DNA of 64,000 bases from Gorsachius magnificus (GCA_034008185.1 CM067084.1:45211099-45275098), one strand, 5' to 3'. Shown: positions 24,003 to 38,073, counted from the first letter of the stretch. The notes: generated from the letters alone by a model not told the origin. A program made the numbers and translations.

Positions 24003-27000
24003 AAATCCTGATTAAAATACAAGATCCCTTACTGGGAAGAAATGACTTGAAAACATAGAGCAATTTGAACAAAACCAGTCTGCAAAAAATAATGCTGCTG
24101 GTATTTTAATAAGTATACTGTACAAAAATATATCCACAAACACAATGAGCCTTGGTTCTTGGAGAAGTCATTTTCTGTGATACAAGAGATTGGAAGATAA
24201 GTGTGTGATACTCATCTGTTGTAGTTGCACATTTCAGAAAAACAAAGGTGGATGAAGTGTGATTTGACAGAGAAACCTGCATAGCAAGAGGATTTTTTTT
24301 CTTTAAATATTAGTATTTTGCCTTTAGACCACTATATTCAGGAGAGAGAAGTTGTAGTTTGACAGCATGAAGTGTCGTGTCAATGAGCTTGAATGCTTTG
24401 TGAGAAGTATTAGAAGTAGCATTCTAAGGAAGTACACTGAATCACCTGAAATCTTGTTTTCTGGGGCATTCATTTCATAACTGTGTTAGCAGATGGAGGT
24501 AGGAAATGAGCATTTATTAATGGAGGGCTTTATTTGATGGAAAGTTCACATTTTTTTCAAGTATAAATATGAATTTTCAATTGTGTGTGTGTATACCTGT
24601 ATGTATAAAATGTGTTGGCAATATGTTTGGTACCCAGATCACAGGACAGATATCAGAGATGCTTGAGAGAATGAATGCAGAGAGCAGATAATGCTAGCAT
24701 CAGAGGCTATTCTCTTCTCTCCCCAACTCTGTTCTGAGTGATTAAATGCCAGGTTTTTAAGTACTCTTACATGCCTGAATAGTGATGGAGAAAAAACAAC
24801 CTTACTTCTTGCATTTGAAAACCTCATTGTGGTGAGAGGAAATTCCAGTATATTTACTGAAGAAACCACATGAGTAGAGACAGCTATTTCAGGTCCACAA
24901 TCAGAAGAATCCATTTTAGTAGAAGGGATATATGTCCTGGCAAAACATAGGTCTGCCCCTGCCTACTTTTTCTATTAATGTAGAACTGATTCTAGTTTTG
25001 ATGCTTAATAACCTGACTGGAGTGATGATTGCTTATGTTTTGTGTTTTGTGAGAGTTACAGTAAGTACATGGTATTTGGATATTTTCTGGGTATCTTTGC
25101 TATAAGGTTCCAAATGTAGTTTTGATGCCAAAACCAGTTATCAGAACTCCATGGTTGCCTCTTGAACTTTTAAGACTAGATATTTTTATTATCCACATTA
25201 ATGTCAAATTCTGCTGTTGAATATGCTTTGCCTCTAAACTACCTGTGAGTTCTATAGATTAAGTAATTAAACTTCTAATTTCTCCTTTCTGGACTCTTTC
25301 TAACTTAGGTATTTCAGTGGAGGTGATAAATATTGTGTAGCAGATTCCAGAGAGGGTTGTATCCGTGATGACTTTTTCTGTGTAATTTTTCATGTCATTC
25401 TTCATGCATTCTAATATGCTGGTTTCTTTTTTAATCATATTCAAATACAGGAAAATGAACAGAAAAATCTGTATTGTTTCTCAGTTTCTAGTCAGTTATT
25501 TTAGATGCTTATGAAGTGTGTTAGTAGTCTAAACTTTTTGTCCATTACTTTTGCATCAGTGCCTATGATTTTATCACAAAATGTATTAAACTGACATGAT
25601 CAATTTGGGGGAAATTCCAAAATCAGCATGTTGGCATCTCTGGCCTATGCATGCTGTGAAGCCGTATGTCATACTACAAGCATTTTAAATAATTCAAAAG
25701 GAAAGCAATATTCCAGTAAAATAGGATAAGGTGAAGTTTGGTTTTTTTTTTTTAAAAAAAAAAAGTATTGCTGGGTGCTGCCAAGTACGTGCTGATTTTC
25801 ATATCCTGTGATAAAATCCATTTAGTTTTTTAACTTTTATAATAACATACCTATTTGAAAAAATATTGATATTCTTTCTTTGAATAATGAACCCACCTTG
25901 AGATCACTCTTGGTAAAATAATATGGTAGTAAATGTTCAGTGTTGCTTTTCATGTAGATTACCTACCTAAAACACACATAGCTAGTTCATCATTTGGAAA
26001 TAATCATAACTATCTGACTTCTGTGGTCCAATATATGACATACTTTAAGATGTTAATGCTAGGACACTTGGGATCCATGTTAATAAATACAGATTGTTAC
26101 ATTTAAGTCTATTATACTACTAGTTTTTCCTCCAACAATGAATGCTCAGTTTTCTTGCACTAAGTCTTTCTCTTTTTTTTTTTCCCCCCAAAGTATTCGG
26201 AGTTAGCTGGCCTTCAAAAAGGGAATACTCTGAAAACAGTTTCTGCTGAAATATTTCCACTATCAGTATTATTGCAGACTTCCTGTATATAAGCTGATTG
26301 ATTCTCTAATGTAGAATTAATTGAACTTGTATACATCTACTTCTTAGACAGTGAAAACATTAAAAAAAAACCATATAGGACTCTTAGTTATTTCAGAGTG
26401 TTAACTTGCAGATTAATTCAGTTTTGTTGTGATTTCTATTTTCTTTCCAGTACTTACATACATGTTTTTTTCCTCAGATTAATGTAAAGTCTAGATATTA
26501 AAACAAAAAGCATGAACTTATGACTTAAGAATGTAATAGCTTGAGTAAAGATAGGGATTTTCTCATATTCTAAACACTAATTGCCAAAATATATTTATTT
26601 TTAATTTTAGATTGATTGTGCTTACTCAAACTTTGCTTGTGGCTATACATAGCCCAGTGTACATGTGTTCCCTGCAGAATCCTGATCAGGCAAGTATTTT
26701 TTTAAAGGTAAAAATTGCCTGTACTTAAAGAAGACTCTACCTGTCATTGAGACAACCAATTTTGCAGCTAATGTAAAAACTTCATAGGGATAGATTATAA
26801 AAAGAACAAAGATTCTTGTGATGACAGAGCATTGCACTAATATATCACACCTGAAACTAATGATTAACTTCATACTTTCTTGGATAATTTTAATGAATTT
26901 TAGTATAGCTTCAAGATATAACACATACAGTCATTTTCAGATTTCTCATTTTTATAGCCATCAGCAGACTATATCTTAATGGCATTTTGAAAAAGAATGA

Positions 27001-30000
27001 TAAAGGAGTTATAAGAGTGGCTAAAATGGATTTCCTCACCTGCATACTGTAGTATATGTGACTCTGGAGTCTAAAGAATGTATAAAACACAAACCAGAGT
27101 AAGAGTCAGATGTCCATGAGTTATAATGCCCTACGTGATATAAGAACTCCTATGATAAGATGGAGTGTTGCACAGATACATCAATTTGGAAATACCATAT
27201 AGTTTAGCCTCAGCAAGTTTTATTAGCTTAAACAGATTACTTTGAGCATTAAAACATGAGTATTTTTCTTCCAGTTGTGGAGCTAACGTGGGTGTTCAAA
27301 CATGTGCAGGTGACATCCACATTCCATTAATCAGCCTTTCTTGAGTTTCCCTCTTCTCACCATAGTATCTCCTGATCAGAATCTTTTAGATTGTCAACAT
27401 CTGATTTTTTTGCCTTATCACAGCACAGTTTGAACTCTGAGCACAATGAATCTGGTGTGTGTCTGTGTTGGGGTTTTTTTGTTTGGTTGGGTTTTTTCCC
27501 AGCAATTGAATTCTAGATTTTGGGGGAAAATAATAGCTGTCTCCTTCCCATTCTCACTGATACAATATTATTATTCTTATTTGTCACAGTGACAAATTTT
27601 AGTTTGGTGAATTTCAGTCATGTTTTGCAAAAGCTTTGTATGTGTACACTGAACTATTAACATTAAGATAAATATCTGGAACTAACAGTCATCTAAAACC
27701 CACCAAAACACCGGTCTGCTTCACAAAAACTATCTGTGTTGGCAATTTTTTAGATAAAGCTTGGTAGTATGTGTATTTGAAGTAATGTTATTTATCACTC
27801 AGGAACATCAGATACATTCTCTCTCTGTTTCATTCTCTAGATTCAGTTTATGCAATGGAGCTCAAGGAGGTTATGTCAATACAAACACAGCAGTGTATCT
27901 TTTTTGGCACTTGGCCAAAACTGTGTCTTTTGTATTTTAATAAAAACTTCCTTTCATATACTAGTAAAAAGAAGCAACATCAATGGAGAAATATAACAAT
28001 AATTAGAAGAAAATCTGTTAGATTATTATTGATGAATTCTTTGAAGCAGAATAGACAAATCAGTGGGAAACAGTTCACATAAAATTCATGTTGTGAATGC
28101 TAAAGTGTGATTGAATGAAACATTGCTGCATTTTAAATAGAGTTGGGACAAAGGAGTTTATATTCAGGTGGCCATAGACCCACCTATTTATATGTTACTC
28201 AGATAGTGGAAGGCTGCTACCTCAATTACTTCTTATCTTCCCCTCTAGTCTTACTACCCCCTTTAAGTTTAAAGAAAATGTGCCTGGGATTTGCTCTCCA
28301 ACAGCTGCAGTAGTATTGAACCATTCTACCTTGTTTTAATGCACTGGTCCATAAAATCTCACAGTTTTGAATTAGGCTCTGTGAAATGTCAGCTGCCATT
28401 GACCACAACCTTGACTCGATTACATTCTGAGTTGGACAATGTTTAGGAAGATCCCCTTTAGCAGCTTGACTTACTTGTCCATCAAGGGAATAGCCGTCGT
28501 CGGCTTCCTTACAGCTACTCTCGAAGATGGAAAGGTGAGAAGCAGAACTGTCCTCCTACCCCTATTAAAAAGTATGAATATAAAATTCATAGGAACTGGA
28601 AACTGAACAGGGAATCGCTGTTGTCTTCCCTGACAGAGATCAACGCAACAGGCACAGGGACATGTTAAGAATTCCAGAGTCTTTCCGCAGCATGAGGAGG
28701 AGGTTATTCTTTTCTCCTCTTCTCCTTGTTAAAAAGAATAGAATGTCTTCATGAGTTGGATTCAGAAACTAACCATTGCTGCCAAAAAGAAGTTGAGAGT
28801 AGGCATTTTGCCAGCTTCCATGAGACTACTTTCCTCAAAGAAATCAATGTTTCTTCTTAATTCACAACTTTGACATTAGTGTGGAAATGAAATTACACCA
28901 AAGTTTAGGAAAATTTAAAAAAACAATTGTTATTATGAATTAGCATATGATTTATATATTGCACATTACATTTATAAAATTGGAAATACGTTTAGTAATT
29001 GTTGTTTACTTGGTACTACGCTTGTGTTGATATAGAAAAAATGAAAAATGAATTTCAGAAGGATCTGATGATCGAAGTGAATGTGTGATAAAATGGCAGT
29101 TAAAAAAAAGACTATTTCAGCTGGGGGAAAGACAAGTGTAATTTCAGATACAAAATAAGAGGCTTTAAAGGTATTGACTCTTAGGAAGGAATCTTATAGT
29201 CTTTGTGAATAGAATTCTGACAACAGTAATTTAATATTTAAGGTACTTGTAGTTAGGCAATTAGAATATTCTGACTCATGGATAAATGGAAAATATCATC
29301 AATTGTGTATTCCAAGTATGGAATAATGTACATTCCTGGTCACTCAATTCTAAAATTATATAAAAGAACTAAGGAAGCTGCAGAGGCTGTTCAACTGATT
29401 AAGGCTCAAGTAGCAAAAGAGCTAATGTAACATCTTTCTGTTTACCTAAACACAGTGCTATCTGGATATCTTTTCCACATAGAAAAGCTTGATTTAAGTT
29501 TGAACATCAGCTAAAAATTAAATAATGGTAGGGTGATGCTGGAGATAGAGGAGGCAAGTGAACAAGTCTTGTGTGGGCTAAAATAGTCTGGGAAAATGGA
29601 AATACAGAAACTCTGTGGAAGCTTTACCTTACTTATAAAAGGTTACTTTCTTACAGTAGTGCAAAATTGACTGAAGCTTTTCCTTGTATGTACTCTGCTA
29701 TGCGATCTTCGCTCTTTCATTTAGTTTTTTTCAAATGCATGGAACCCAAAAGTTTGCTCAGTATGTTTATTTTGGTTATTTTTTTCTGAACAGTGACCAC
29801 CTCCAGTTTGTTCTTGTCTCTATTTCTGCTTCCTTAACTAACACAGATCTAGTACCTATTAAAAGAAAATAAAACTTTTTCTACCTCTGATTTTCTGAAT
29901 ATCATTCTAATTGTTTCTAGTTACTTTTTTAAACTATGTAAGTATTTCTGTTAACTCATTAGTTAATCAGCTGTAAAATTATATTTACTCTGATGCAAGA

Positions 30001-31979
30001 CTCCCCACTGTTAAAGTAGTTTAATCAGAATATGCTATATGTCAGTAAACAGACAGCAGATAGAAAGGTACAATGAGGTCTAGCCACACTATCCAAAATT
30101 GAGGCACTTATTTTAAGTGTCCTAAACTTAAATGTCTTAAAGGCACCATCTTTCCATTTCACAATATAGGGAATTTAGATTCTCAAGTTACACTCATTCA
30201 TTGATTACTAAGGTTGTTAATACATACATTATAATACGCGCACACTCCCTGCCTCATCTGTGTTTAACCACTTATATAGGAATTTTAGGCCTAACTTCAA
30301 TTTTTGATCCACTCCCTTTTTGTTGTATGTAGGAATATTTTTTTTTTTTGTTGATTTTGGTTTTGTAAAGGTAGTTATTTCCATTCTGTATGGATACAGT
30401 TCATCGGTGAAATAAACCCTATTTTTTTTGCTGGGAGTTGGTTTTTGTACCTGCTGGATTTCACTTATTGTGGCAGCCAGTGGTTATCATTGTCAGACTC
30501 AGAACCCTCTGTTTGGTGTGCACATATGTGTATGTGCGTGTGTGTAGGTCACACTCCTGCCATGCTTGACAGATCGTTCATGAAGAACTAGATGACTTTA
30601 GCACATTACTCTTAAAAGGCCTTATTTACCGGCTATCTGTGCATGCCATAACTGCACCTTTACTGAAATGCTGTTGTGTAGCTTACAATAGCTCCTTTTA
30701 TAAAAACATATTTTTTACGTAGGTTAGCTGGCTAAGCAGACCTCTTGTAATCAATTATGACTAAATCAATGTTGTACTTTTTTTAGTTATTTAATTTAAT
30801 TATTATTAAGTTTTAACCAGGGATATGCAGTCAACCAGCATGAGCTATCTATGAAGTATAGCTGGGCTATGAGTTCAGAGGGCCAAGAGAAAATCCTGCT
30901 GTATGTCTTCTCTGGTGGACCACTGAAAGCAAACAGATGTAGAATTTAAGTTACAATTCCATTTCCTTCCTGTGGTCATAGCACACTTGATCCAGATACC
31001 AACCAACCTGCCTGCCAGTTTGCACTCAATTCCAGGATCCTGTTTCTGAACAGCCCGAAGAATGTATACTTTCAGTGAGTTCACTGCTTGGCTATTTCTC
31101 AGTTAAGCTTGGAGAGAAAAGGCCTTCTTTAAAAAAGGTTCTAACAGCGTATCCTTGCCATATCTTCAAATGCTGTTTCCCTACCTGTGAATTGCTCCTA
31201 TCTAACTTCTGGTGCTATTGGCTCAGACTTTATATCCATCTCTACACTCAGCAGTGCCTGTCATTTTGTAAGCAGTGTTGCACTGTATTTCCAACAGTGG
31301 CAATCTCTGCTGCCCTTTGATGCCTCTGCTGCTCTGTATGATTGCCACTGCTGTCGTGTCTATCTTGTGTATGGACACCTGGATGCGTGCATGCGAGAGA
31401 GAAAGGTGGTTATGGAAAGCAGTTCTTTATTCAGCCTTAGCAACCCTGATCCTCAAGATACCAAAACTATAAAAGGAGGATGTGGGTAATTTGCTGCAGG
31501 TACACAGTAGAGAATGCCTTGTCAAAGGCATCCCCAAAGAAAACATACGTGAGGAAGATCCATGAAGATGAGTAAGTGACCCTTCATGCTTACTTTCTGT
31601 GCTCTACTCCTAATCTCTTACTTTGTTTGTTCATAAACAGTATGGTAAGGAAGAAATTAGTTCTTTTGAACTGTTACGGTTTTGCTTTCTTTTGACCGGT
31701 ATGTGTCTATCACTTACAGTATCAATTCTGTTGGCTGAAGGGTGAGAAGCTTATGTTTTATCCTTACTTCAAGCTTCATGCTTCTTACATTCATGACAGA
31801 AACCTTTTCACAGCCTTCCATAATTTTACTCCGTGGTACTTTTAATTTTTTTTAACAATATATTTAGGCCAAAAAGTATAGTTCTGATTATCTTGATGCC
31901 ATAGGCTATAGAATCTGAGTTCTGTTTGAACTAAGGTGTTTGTATTAGCATTTAAACATGAACATTTAGGAAAATGTTA
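24003..31979. other. AT-rich unique DNA, no gene seen
   Basis: No recognisable gene or mobile element. Frames are 100 codons or fewer. Notable low-complexity pieces are a G/T-only tract at 27464-27497 and an alternating TG-rich stretch at about 30519-30547. A TATAAAAG box lies at 31468-31475 with no recognisable gene after it. Confidence 0.6.
27464..27497 (+). repeat. G/T-only low-complexity tract
   Basis: Thirty-four bases contain only G and T, with G4, GG and GGG runs separated by T6-T7 blocks. A similar tract in reverse orientation (A and C only) lies at 45871-45929. Confidence 0.7.
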
Positions 31980-32045
31980 AATCATAGAATATTTCAAGTT
32001 GGAAGGGACCTATAAGAATCGAGTCCAACTCCCAATCTTGATCTA
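31980..32045 (-). mobile_element. CR1 3' tail scrap
   Basis: AATCATAGAATATTTCAAG followed by TTGGAAGGGACC and a GAGTCCAACTCC block matches the reverse complement of a CR1 3' tail. Recognisable homology lasts only about 65 bp. The DNA after it to about 32290 is not clearly CR1. This is either a very short 5'-truncated insertion or the last readable part of an old one. Confidence 0.75.
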
Positions 32046-35000
32046 ATTCTTGATATAAAAATTGCCAATACTGGATATACTGCCCAGGTAGCTTTGTATG
32101 CACCTGTCACTGTCTCTATTGCTGTTCTCATTTCTTCTTACACTATCTTGGATGCCATCCTCCCCATTTTAAATGATCCAGTCCATCTTTTCCTTATTTG
32201 GAGTCATGTAATTCTTTTGGTAATCCCTATTTTAGAGTACTCACTTATTCTCCAATCTAAGTTGCCATAATCTCTTCAAAACACTCCAAAATTTTCTTTT
32301 AAAAATGTCCGTGTGCTTGTTTTGTAAAGATGCCACACACATTTATTTTCCTTGCAAATAGTATATAATAATAATAATAAAGAATAATATTTATTTTTCT
32401 TAGAAGACCAAGCTGGCGCTTTCTGGAAAACAAATAAGCTGCAAGTAACCCCACCCCATGACATTCCTGTTGTTTCTGTTATTTAAAGGGACACTTTTCT
32501 GTGGATCTCATTTTATAACTTCAAAATGGGTACATTCAACTGATGGAAAAATATAATTACTGTCCTTAAGATAATTTATCACCAAACTACATTTGTGACA
32601 TCAGTCATTATGAGGTCTAATGCATGTAATTGGCAAATGTGTTTGCATCTCATACTTTATTCTAATTGACATCTACCATATTGCTGCTGACAGCTTTTCA
32701 GCCCGGATGAATGCTGTTTGCCAAGAGCTATTACTATTTTGCTGAGGTAGTCATACGTGGATACATTATAGCGAAGGTACCCAGTAAAAATAATTCACTA
32801 TGGTTTTTGTTGGTTTTTTTACTGCTCAGGTGTTGGTTCACTAGTTCTGAATAGCGCGGCTTTGACATGCATCAAGTAGATTCTTGACAGTTTGACGATA
32901 TGTCACTTCTGAGGGTTTGTACAGTACACCAAAAGAGGACCATTGAAATACTGAAAGGTTACTGTGTGCTTTGAAGCACTGAATATAATTCATGTAAGAT
33001 GAAACTTTATAAATTAAATCTCTGAAGAAAAATGTTTTACTAAAGAAACTTCCATTAGACATTTTCTCTCTTATAATAAGATTACATTTTGTCATTGGTA
33101 CTCATGCAAGAGGACAATGGAAGTTAATTTTATGAGTTAGTGAAGGCCATAAGAGGCTTTCTAGAGACATTAAATAGTCAGCATGCCTACTGCAGTGACA
33201 TCCTGTCAAATCCTAAATAGTGACCTGTCACTCTTGGTGGACTAAATCACGATGTGCTGTTGCTCATATGTAAAGGTCTTGGATAATAAAGATGAAATAA
33301 TTGTAGCTCTAGTGAGATCACAATGTTAATATTTGGTATCTTGGCTACAGTTAATTCACCCAAAAATCTTTAGAGGAATAGTAGTTAGTGAAACATAGTA
33401 TTACTCTATTAAAGTGGTTGCACAGTTCAGATATAATAAGTATACTGGAAGTGTAAATCACATTCAGTCGATCCAATTTAATGAACATTAAAACATGAAA
33501 GCTAGCCAGCTTTTATAGACATTTGTACCTAAAAAAATTAAATTCTTTGTTACCATCATTTGCAGTACTTCTTGTTTCCTATATATTAAGGCATATTTTC
33601 TCCTTCTGCCAGAGCTCCTTGAAATTTCTTGAATATTAAAGATTACACGTGGTAAAAATCAGACCAAATTTTAAAGTTAGATTAAAGCAAAGACTTACTT
33701 CGTAATTTGAAGGTGCTTTTACTTTCAAGTTGCTGCTTTCCGTGTTCTTTGCAACTTCCAATAATCAAGAACTTTAAAATATAATTTCATTTTAATAAAC
33801 CTTATAGTTTCAGTAGCTAACAGCCAGCTGAGAGCACTGTACTTGAAATATGTTGTCTGCAATAGACGGACTATTCTGGGTTCCTTTGTTCATATCCGGT
33901 TTTGATTAAAAAACTAGAGTTTATGAAGGAAAGAAATGGCTAGAAACTTTCCTCCTTTTTCATAAAAGAAGAATTAATTTAGAGAAGCATTTTTAGCTTT
34001 AGTAAGCTCTAAGTGTTTACAAGTAAGTATTATTCAAAGGTGTCTGGGTGTTGAGTAACAAGCCTTTTTCGCACATTCTTTTCTCATACCATGCTTATAA
34101 GATATTGATTAAATTGCTATTGCTCTAACTATGCCTTCCTAGGCAGCACGAATCGTGTCATGAACTCTTTATGGCTTTGTAACAACTTAAAACATACATA
34201 TTGTTTCCAGAATTATCTATATAGTATTTTAATTGTATCTAAGTGTGAGGTATGTGGGCTTCCACAGGCGACATATAACATATTAATAATGTAAGTATCG
34301 AATCTGATGCAATTTATTTCTTCCTTTTGGCAATTTCAGAGTCAAGTTTTTAAACCTTGCTATCAAAGCCACGTTTTGAGAAAGTGTGACATTTAGTTAT
34401 GCAGTGGTAGAGATTTATGATTAGACTCTTCCTAAATAAAGTAGTTTGATATTTTCAAATAGTAAGCTTACACACTACTTATCTTAAGACAACCATTTTT
34501 TGCAGTTTCATGCTTCTTCACAGTCATTTTCGCCAGAGATCTTACTGGAAATGAACTTCATATTTTTAAGATAGCAATTGGACATAATTTTCTAAAGAAG
34601 CCAAGTTTTCTGTAACATACACTATACAAGAGAGCTGTGTTTATGTTTGTAGAAAATTAAACTATGTCTTCTGTACTTTAAAAGGCAAAAAATGATAGCA
34701 ACCATAAATATGATAATATCTTATATAAAACTCTGAAAATGTTACTTACACTGTAAATGATGTATCTATAGCCAAACAAAATGCGTCTGAAGGTTGCCTT
34801 AATTATCTGCATGGAAAAAAATTGAAAAAATTGTGAGAAAATATCAAAGTAGATATTTCTAAAAAATCTAAGCAAATTTTTTTTAGCATTGTGCTAGGCA
34901 ATATATAGCAACCATTCTCAAACTTTAAATGACACAAAGTTTCTTATACTTTGCATCTGCTTTTTGCAAGACCTCATTCATCCATTCAAATAGCAATACC

Positions 35001-35142
35001 TATTTGAAAAGGAATTTGGCTTTGCATATATTTAAAATATATGATAAGTAGTTGTATGAAAATGGTACAGTGTTACTAAGTTTTTTTTTACGTTTTTCAA
35101 ATTTTCAAAAACGTAATAAATATTCACTATAATTTTAGGTTT
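32046..35142. other. AT-rich unique DNA, no gene seen
   Basis: Frames are 84 codons or fewer, with no recognisable protein, RNA gene or repeat family. A short (AAT)-type run is present near 32368-32380. Confidence 0.65.
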
Positions 35143-36790
35143 TATCACAGAATTATTATTTAGGTCAGAAAGGACATCCAGAGGCCATCTAGTCCAAGAT
35201 CCTACTCAAAACAGGTATGACATAAGGATGGTCGTGGCTGTATCAAGTTGAATCTTGAACATCCCTAGAATGGATTCCACCACCTCTCTGGCAACCTGTT
35301 GTTGAGTTTAACCACCATCATGCTAATTCCACCTCCCCGTTACCCTTCTCTGGCTCCCCAAGTATCTAATAGAAATTTCTCATGTTTCCATTTGTGTCTG
35401 TTACCTCTTGGCCCTATTGCTGTGCTTCTCTGGTAGGATTCTGGCATCATCTCTGTATCTTCCAATGAAGTAGCTGTACATAGCAATAAGGTCTCCCCTT
35501 AGCTTTCTCTTCTCCAAGCTGAACAGGCCCAGTTCTCTCAGCCTGTCCTTGTACACCATGCTTTCCAGCCCCCTGGCTATCTTCTTGGCCTTTTGCTGGA
35601 GTCACTCAGTGTGTTGATATCCTTCATGTACTAGGGAGCCCAAAACTGGGCATAGTACTCCAGATTTGGTCTTACAAGTGCCAAGCAGAGGGGATATGCT
35701 GCCAACTCTCTTAGTAATACATACCAGGATGCAGTTGGCCTACGCTGCACAGGCACATCTGCTGACTCATGTTCAATTTGTCCACCAGGACCCCCAGGGC
35801 CTTCTTTGCAGAGCTGCTTGCCAGACAGTTGGCCCCCAGCCTGCGCCCCGCCTTGCTGCAGGAGGTGTTTCCATCCCAGATGCAAGGCCTTGTGCTTGCT
35901 CTTGTTGCATTCCATGAGAATCTGGTCAGCCCATTTCTCTGGCCTGTTCAGGTTCCTCTAACTAGCAGCCCTGCCATCCAGTGTATTGACTGCCTCCTCC
36001 AAGTCAGTGTCATCCTCAGGCTTGCTGAGAGGGCTCTCTGTCATCCAGGTTGTTAATGAAGACATGAAACTGCTGGCTGCCAGCTGGGCTTTGCACCACT
36101 GATCACAACTCTCTTGAGCCTTGGCAGTCCAGCCAATGTTCTGTCCACTTTTTAATCCACTTGTTCAGACTGTTTCTCACCAGTTTGGTGATAAGGGGAC
36201 TATAGGACACTCTGCCAAAGCCCTTGCCAAAATGAAGATGCACAAATCCACTGCCTTCCCCACGTCCACAGGCACCAGTCACCCCACAATAGAGAGCAAT
36301 GAGGTTGGTCAGGTGTGATCTGCTTGTGCTTGCTGCTCGGGCAAGAAATGGCATTGAAGATCTGGTCCACAACCTTTCCAGGGACTGAGTTAAGGCTGAC
36401 CTGCCTGTGGTTCTCTGGATTCTGCTTTCTGCTTGTCCTGAAGAGGAGTGTGACAGTAGCTGCTTTCAACATTTCAAAAAAGACACGCAGCAGCCTCACA
36501 GTGACATCTGCTAGCTCCGGGAGCACCTCTGGGGATGCCTTCCACCTGGGCCCATGTGTATGTCCAAGTGCCAAGTGATCCACTCCTTCCTCTCCTGTGG
36601 GTGCTGCTTCATGCCCACAGGCCCTTTTAGGAGGCTCAGGGACCCAGGAAGCTTGAGGAGAAGCCTTACCAGTGAAAACTGAGGGGAAAAGAGTCATGAA
36701 GTACCTCAGCTTCTTGCCCATCACTTGTCACTAGGCCCCCTGCCCCACAGAGCAGTGGCGGCAGCCTCTCTGTAGCTGCCTCCTTGCTGC
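35143..36790 (-). mobile_element. Old CR1 retrotransposon, heavily decayed copy
   Basis: The 3' end at about 35143 starts TATCACAGAATTATT, followed by GGACATCCAGAGG and CATCTAGTCCA. The octamer is mutated and the tail belongs to an older subfamily. Reverse-transcriptase pieces are scattered over three frames on the minus strand. A piece at 35631-35915 has NKSKHKALHLGW and LALVRPNLEYYAQFWAP. Another at 36103-36372 has SHLTNLIALYCG and KKWTEHWLD. A third at about 36660-36790 has LVTSDGQEAEVLHDSF. There are many stops, frameshifts and indels. It is about 1.65 kb and 5'-truncated. The upper boundary is uncertain because weak similarity may run into the GC-rich tract beyond it. Confidence 0.9.
35631..36724 (-). 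pseudogene. CR1 ORF2 reverse transcriptase, multiply broken
   Basis: Only short blocks can still be read: the thumb region (35631-35915), the palm motif A neighbourhood (36103-36372) and the segment upstream of it (36200-36724, containing NPENHRQVSLNSVPGKVV). Adjacent blocks lie in different frames and overlap, which shows several frameshifts. The FADD catalytic box is not readable in a continuous frame. The decay is far greater than in the copies at 926 and 8497, so the insertion is older. Confidence 0.85.
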
Positions 36791-37170
36791 TGCTGTGCAG
36801 CTCCAGGCTGCTGCCCCACTTCCACACAGCTGCTGGCTGTTCCCCGCAGGGTGCAGGTGCAGAGCTGCCCTGCCAACTGCCCTTCCAATGGCCATGTGGA
36901 GCTAGCAGCCGCCCCTCAGCAGCTTGCCCGCAGCTTCTTGTGGGAGCAGGAGGCTGCCAAAATAGTAGGGGGCAGCGGGGGGCTGCAGGTGGGAGCGAAG
37001 CCGCTGACTCCCTCCCAGTGCGTTGACGCCCGCCTGCCTGCCGGCAGCGGGGTGGGAGGAGGATGTGGCAGCCCAGTGAGTCCTGTGAAGAAGTCTTGGT
37101 CCGGTTGCCTTTCACACAGAGTTAGTAGTCACACAGTGAGTGCCGCTGAGGCTGGGAGCATTGGCTGCTG
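36791..37170. other. GC-rich tract with moderate CpG content
   Basis: This is the most GC-rich part of the window outside the LTR at 54.6-55.7 kb, rich in CAGC, GCTGC and GGGG words, with about 17 CpGs by eye. It sits directly at the 5' side of the old CR1. On the minus strand the CR1 frame stays open to 37115, and on the plus strand a frame is open at 36851-37210. Both can be explained by low stop-codon density in GC-rich DNA. It may be decayed further CR1 sequence, a small CpG island or promoter, or an unrelated repeat. Confidence 0.4.
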
Positions 37171-37578
37171 TTTGCGCGCTTCACTTTTTTTCTTTCTTGC
37201 TGAAGTGTAGGGCTCTCTCAAGAAGTAGGGGTGTTTTCAGAAGTGTTTTGTAGGCCCTGGAACTGTTCATTTCTTCTTTTAAAGACCTTTTTTTCAGCCC
37301 TAAACTGCGTAGCCTAAGAGGGGCAACCTGTGGTTAGGCATAAATTGTGCATAAGGAGGAAGAAGTTTATGAGGGCCTTTTGGAGATGGCTGCTGCCGTG
37401 GGTAGGAAGAGTTGCCAGGCTGAGGGAGGCCGTGAAGCAAAATTCGGCTGACGTGAGAGGCGAGTCTTCAGCTTTCTCACTGGAAGGGTTTTAGGAAGTG
37501 GTGAGGTTTCTAGGCAGGTTACCATTTTGTCACGGAAAGAGAAATAAAGGAAGGTTTAAAAAAGCCCAACCTTGGAAA

Positions 37579-37596
37579 GGGGAGAGGGGTGGGGGG
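37579..37596 (+). other. G-rich motif, potential G-quadruplex
   Basis: G4-AGA-G4-T-G6, where the last run can supply two tracts. A T-rich stretch with GGG and GG interruptions follows at about 37600-37670. Confidence 0.5.
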
Positions 37597-38058
37597 TTCT
37601 GTTGGGTTTTTTTTCATTTTGTTTTGGGTTTTTTAGGTTTTGTTTTTATTTTATTTTACTTTATTTATCTGTGAGCTTTGTGAGGGATGTTGGGTAGAAG
37701 CCCAGGCATGTGCTGCTGGAAGATAAGAAAAATAAAGCAAAAAAGGAGACTGGAATGAACAGATAATTTTCTGACACTGTTTTGATAGATATTCCTTATC
37801 TGGGATACTATTATCATGGAAGTAGTAGAATTACAGGGCTGAACTGCTTTTCTTAGAGTCATTTTAAGTGTTAAGGGTGGGGTATTAAAGAGTAGAGAAG
37901 TCAAAGAAAGTCTTACGAAAAAAATTAATCTAGTACTTAAAATGAGATACAGATGTTAACATAGTCTTCTTGCCAGGGATAGCTGATATTTCTCATTATT
38001 TTTATATGCCAAAGAGACTACTATCCCAAGGCTTTTTTTAAGCAGAAGGATGTGTGCA

Positions 38059-38073
38059 GGGGGGAGGGAGGGG
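38059..38073 (+). other. G-rich motif, potential G-quadruplex
   Basis: G6-A-G3-A-G4. If the G6 run is split, four G-tracts with very short loops are available on the plus strand. Confidence 0.5.

Noticed and set aside
36666..37115. 149-codon minus-strand frame
   Set aside because: Its C-terminal end is decayed CR1 and the rest is GC-rich DNA with few stop codons. It is not credible as a gene.
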